A stretch of DNA of 64,000 bases, taken from contig NC_092340.1 in assembly GCF_046630445.1 (NCBI RefSeq), positions 25,100,001 through 25,164,000 on the forward strand. The letters are read 5' to 3'. This DNA is from Rutidosis leptorrhynchoides (lineage: Eukaryota; Streptophyta; Magnoliopsida; Asterales; Asteraceae). Under the pieces are notes generated by a model. It searched no databases, was not told the DNA's origin, and saw only the letters and a program-made list of their open reading frames with translations. Both the position numbers and the translations under genes were made by a program. This document shows positions 61,284 to 64,000 of the stretch, one piece after another (the first letter of the stretch is position 1; each line of letters opens with the position of its first letter).

Positions 61284-61290
61284 CTTTATA
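61284..61290 (-). promoter_or_regulatory. TATA box of element B
   Basis: TATAAAG in element sense is followed about 30 bp later by CACACACAATTCACTTCTCT, a plausible start region. The same site is in the other LTR at 41309-41315. Confidence 0.45.
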
Positions 61291-61309
61291 ATGTGGCCTG
61301 ATTCTGATG

Positions 61310-61327
61310 CCCATGCTATCGCATGGG
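61310..61327. promoter_or_regulatory. 18-bp inverted repeat upstream of the B TATA box
   Basis: CCCATGC-TATC-GCATGGG, 20 bp upstream of the TATA box. A similar CGATCGCATGG half-site lies about 25 bp further out. A dimeric factor site is possible; both LTRs have it. Confidence 0.35.
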
Positions 61328-62114
61328 TTTTATGCCTATTTCTCATACGATCGCATGGCCGTCAGATCCAGCTCACATATTTTTTGTTTTCTTGTTTGTC
61401 GACATAATTAAATATAATATATATATAATATATATAATTTAAATAATTAATTATATATTATATTAAATTCATGTGCACAGTTGACTTGTAATTTTCGTTC
61501 CGATGACTCGTACGTTGTCACTCGACTTATGTCCCGGTTCCGGTTTCTCGAACGCATTTTCGTACGCTTAGAAAACTCGCAATTTAAGTTTTGTGACTCG
61601 TACTTTTGTCAAAATATAGTCTTAAATTATCAATAAACTATATCATTCAAAGTGTATCTTAAACTTTCGAGTGTTTTGGTCATTTACTTCTATAAATCAT
61701 TGTCTCGCTATTTGTTAATATATATATATAATAACAAATCGTTTTATGACCAAGTTAATATATATTTTCAACATTCATAAACACGTTTTAAATATACGTC
61801 GTAAGTTATTCATACAATTAATATTCCAACTTATCATATATATTCAAATAAATATTTAAACCAATAAGTTTAATGTACTGTATCAAAAAAAATAATACAT
61901 TGTTACATTTTCAAGTTATAGTATATATATATATATGTATTTATATACATATAATTGTTCGCGAATCGTCGAGAACAACCGAAAGGTATTTGAATATATG
62001 AAAATAGTTAAAAAATTTTGAGATTCAGTTTTACAGACTTTGTTTATCGTGTCGAAAATGTTACTCATACAAAGATTAAGTTTAAATTTGGTCAGAAATT
62101 TTCGGGTCATCACA

Positions 62115-62195
62115 CCTAACCTAACTTAGAACTTGAACCCTCAACTTCAAAGTTATAAGGGTGACATCGATACCATTAAGCCATTGACTCTTTGG
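62115..62195 (-). mobile_element. tRNA-derived SINE head, cut by element B
   Basis: On the - strand TGGCTTAATGGT (62172-62183) fits a Pol III A box and GGTTCAAGTTC (62129-62139) a B box, about 32 bp apart as in tRNA-derived SINEs. The sequence runs into the B target site CCTAA and appears to continue left of 39055. No cloverleaf of a functional tRNA is evident. Confidence 0.45.

Positions 62196-62196
<1 letters not shown>

Positions 62197-62271
<75 letters not shown>
62197..62271. repeat. (TAA)n microsatellite
   Basis: A nearly pure TAA run of about 75 bp next to the SINE-like head. Confidence 0.9.
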
Positions 62272-62272
<1 letters not shown>

Positions 62273-62399
62273 GAAAAAATTACGCTATTTGTACCTGTAG
62301 TTTGTACAATTTTGCATGACAAAATCTAAACCTTCTTTTTTGCATAATTGGTGCATAGACTTTGCTTATTTTACTTGTTTGGTACCAACACCTCATATG
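62272..62399. other. Spacer, nothing recognised
   Basis: 128 bp of AT-rich sequence between the microsatellite and the next LTR. Confidence 0.4.

Positions 62400-64000
<1,601 letters not shown>

Larger units (their letters stand above)
59102..62114 (-). repeat. 5' LTR of element B
   Basis: Partner of 39060-42143. It contains the subrepeat array (about 59877-60302), a short TAA run (61164-61207), a TATA box and a palindrome upstream of it. Confidence 0.92.

Noticed and set aside
62115-62195. A functional tRNA gene
   Set aside because: Only the A-box and B-box are convincing; no full set of paired stems is evident.

Overview
The window is plant nuclear DNA, almost certainly a eudicot. It holds chromovirus-type Ty3/Gypsy elements with LTRs over 3 kb, plant LINE pieces, a hAT-type MITE, many AT and TAA microsatellites, and the remains of one intron-containing host gene. 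Asteraceae is my guess from memory of similar repeats; I could not search. About nine tenths of the window is mobile-element sequence, mostly nested, and I see no clearly intact host gene.

Layout. 1-2295 and 15408-15939 are the two halves of an old LTR (family C), split by a complete 13.1-kb Tekay-like chromovirus (family A, element A-1, 2296-15407, + strand). 15940-17662 is a fragment of a family B LTR. 17870-19568 and 32749-33135 are two parts of one LINE (- strand) whose endonuclease codons are split by a second family A element (A-2, 19569-32748, - strand). 33136-33670 is a second LINE RT piece in the opposite orientation. 33671-34440 may be LINE leader sequence carrying a 195-bp MITE. 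35119-38560 is a decayed four-exon host gene (- strand). 39060-62114 is a pol-less element with 3-kb LTRs (family B, - strand), interrupted by a third family A element (A-3, 42769-55875, - strand). 62115-62195 is a SINE-like tRNA-derived head cut by the B insertion. 62400-64000 starts another, more diverged family A LTR.

How the parts relate. Each family A element has the order LTR, PBS, acidic ORF, F-box ORF, gag-pol ending in a chromodomain, PPT, LTR. The F-box ORF resembles a plant F-box gene of the At2g35280/At1g67623 type. It is open at the same 227-codon length in A-1 and A-3, although gag-pol is broken in all three copies. Family B lacks pol but shares with A the roughly 120-bp leader after the PBS and the PPT. 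This suggests that A-like proteins mobilise it in trans. B also carries a degraded poly(A)-binding-protein gene fragment and, on its antisense strand, a TATA box followed by a 57-codon ORF for a small two-helix membrane protein. These captured or extra genes are the most novel content here.

The LTR pairs are similar enough that all four full insertions look recent. Differences counted by eye are about 1.6% (A-1), 0.8% (A-3), 0.7% (B) and 0.6% (A-2). That is roughly 0.2-0.7 million years if a rate near 1.3e-8 per site per year applies.
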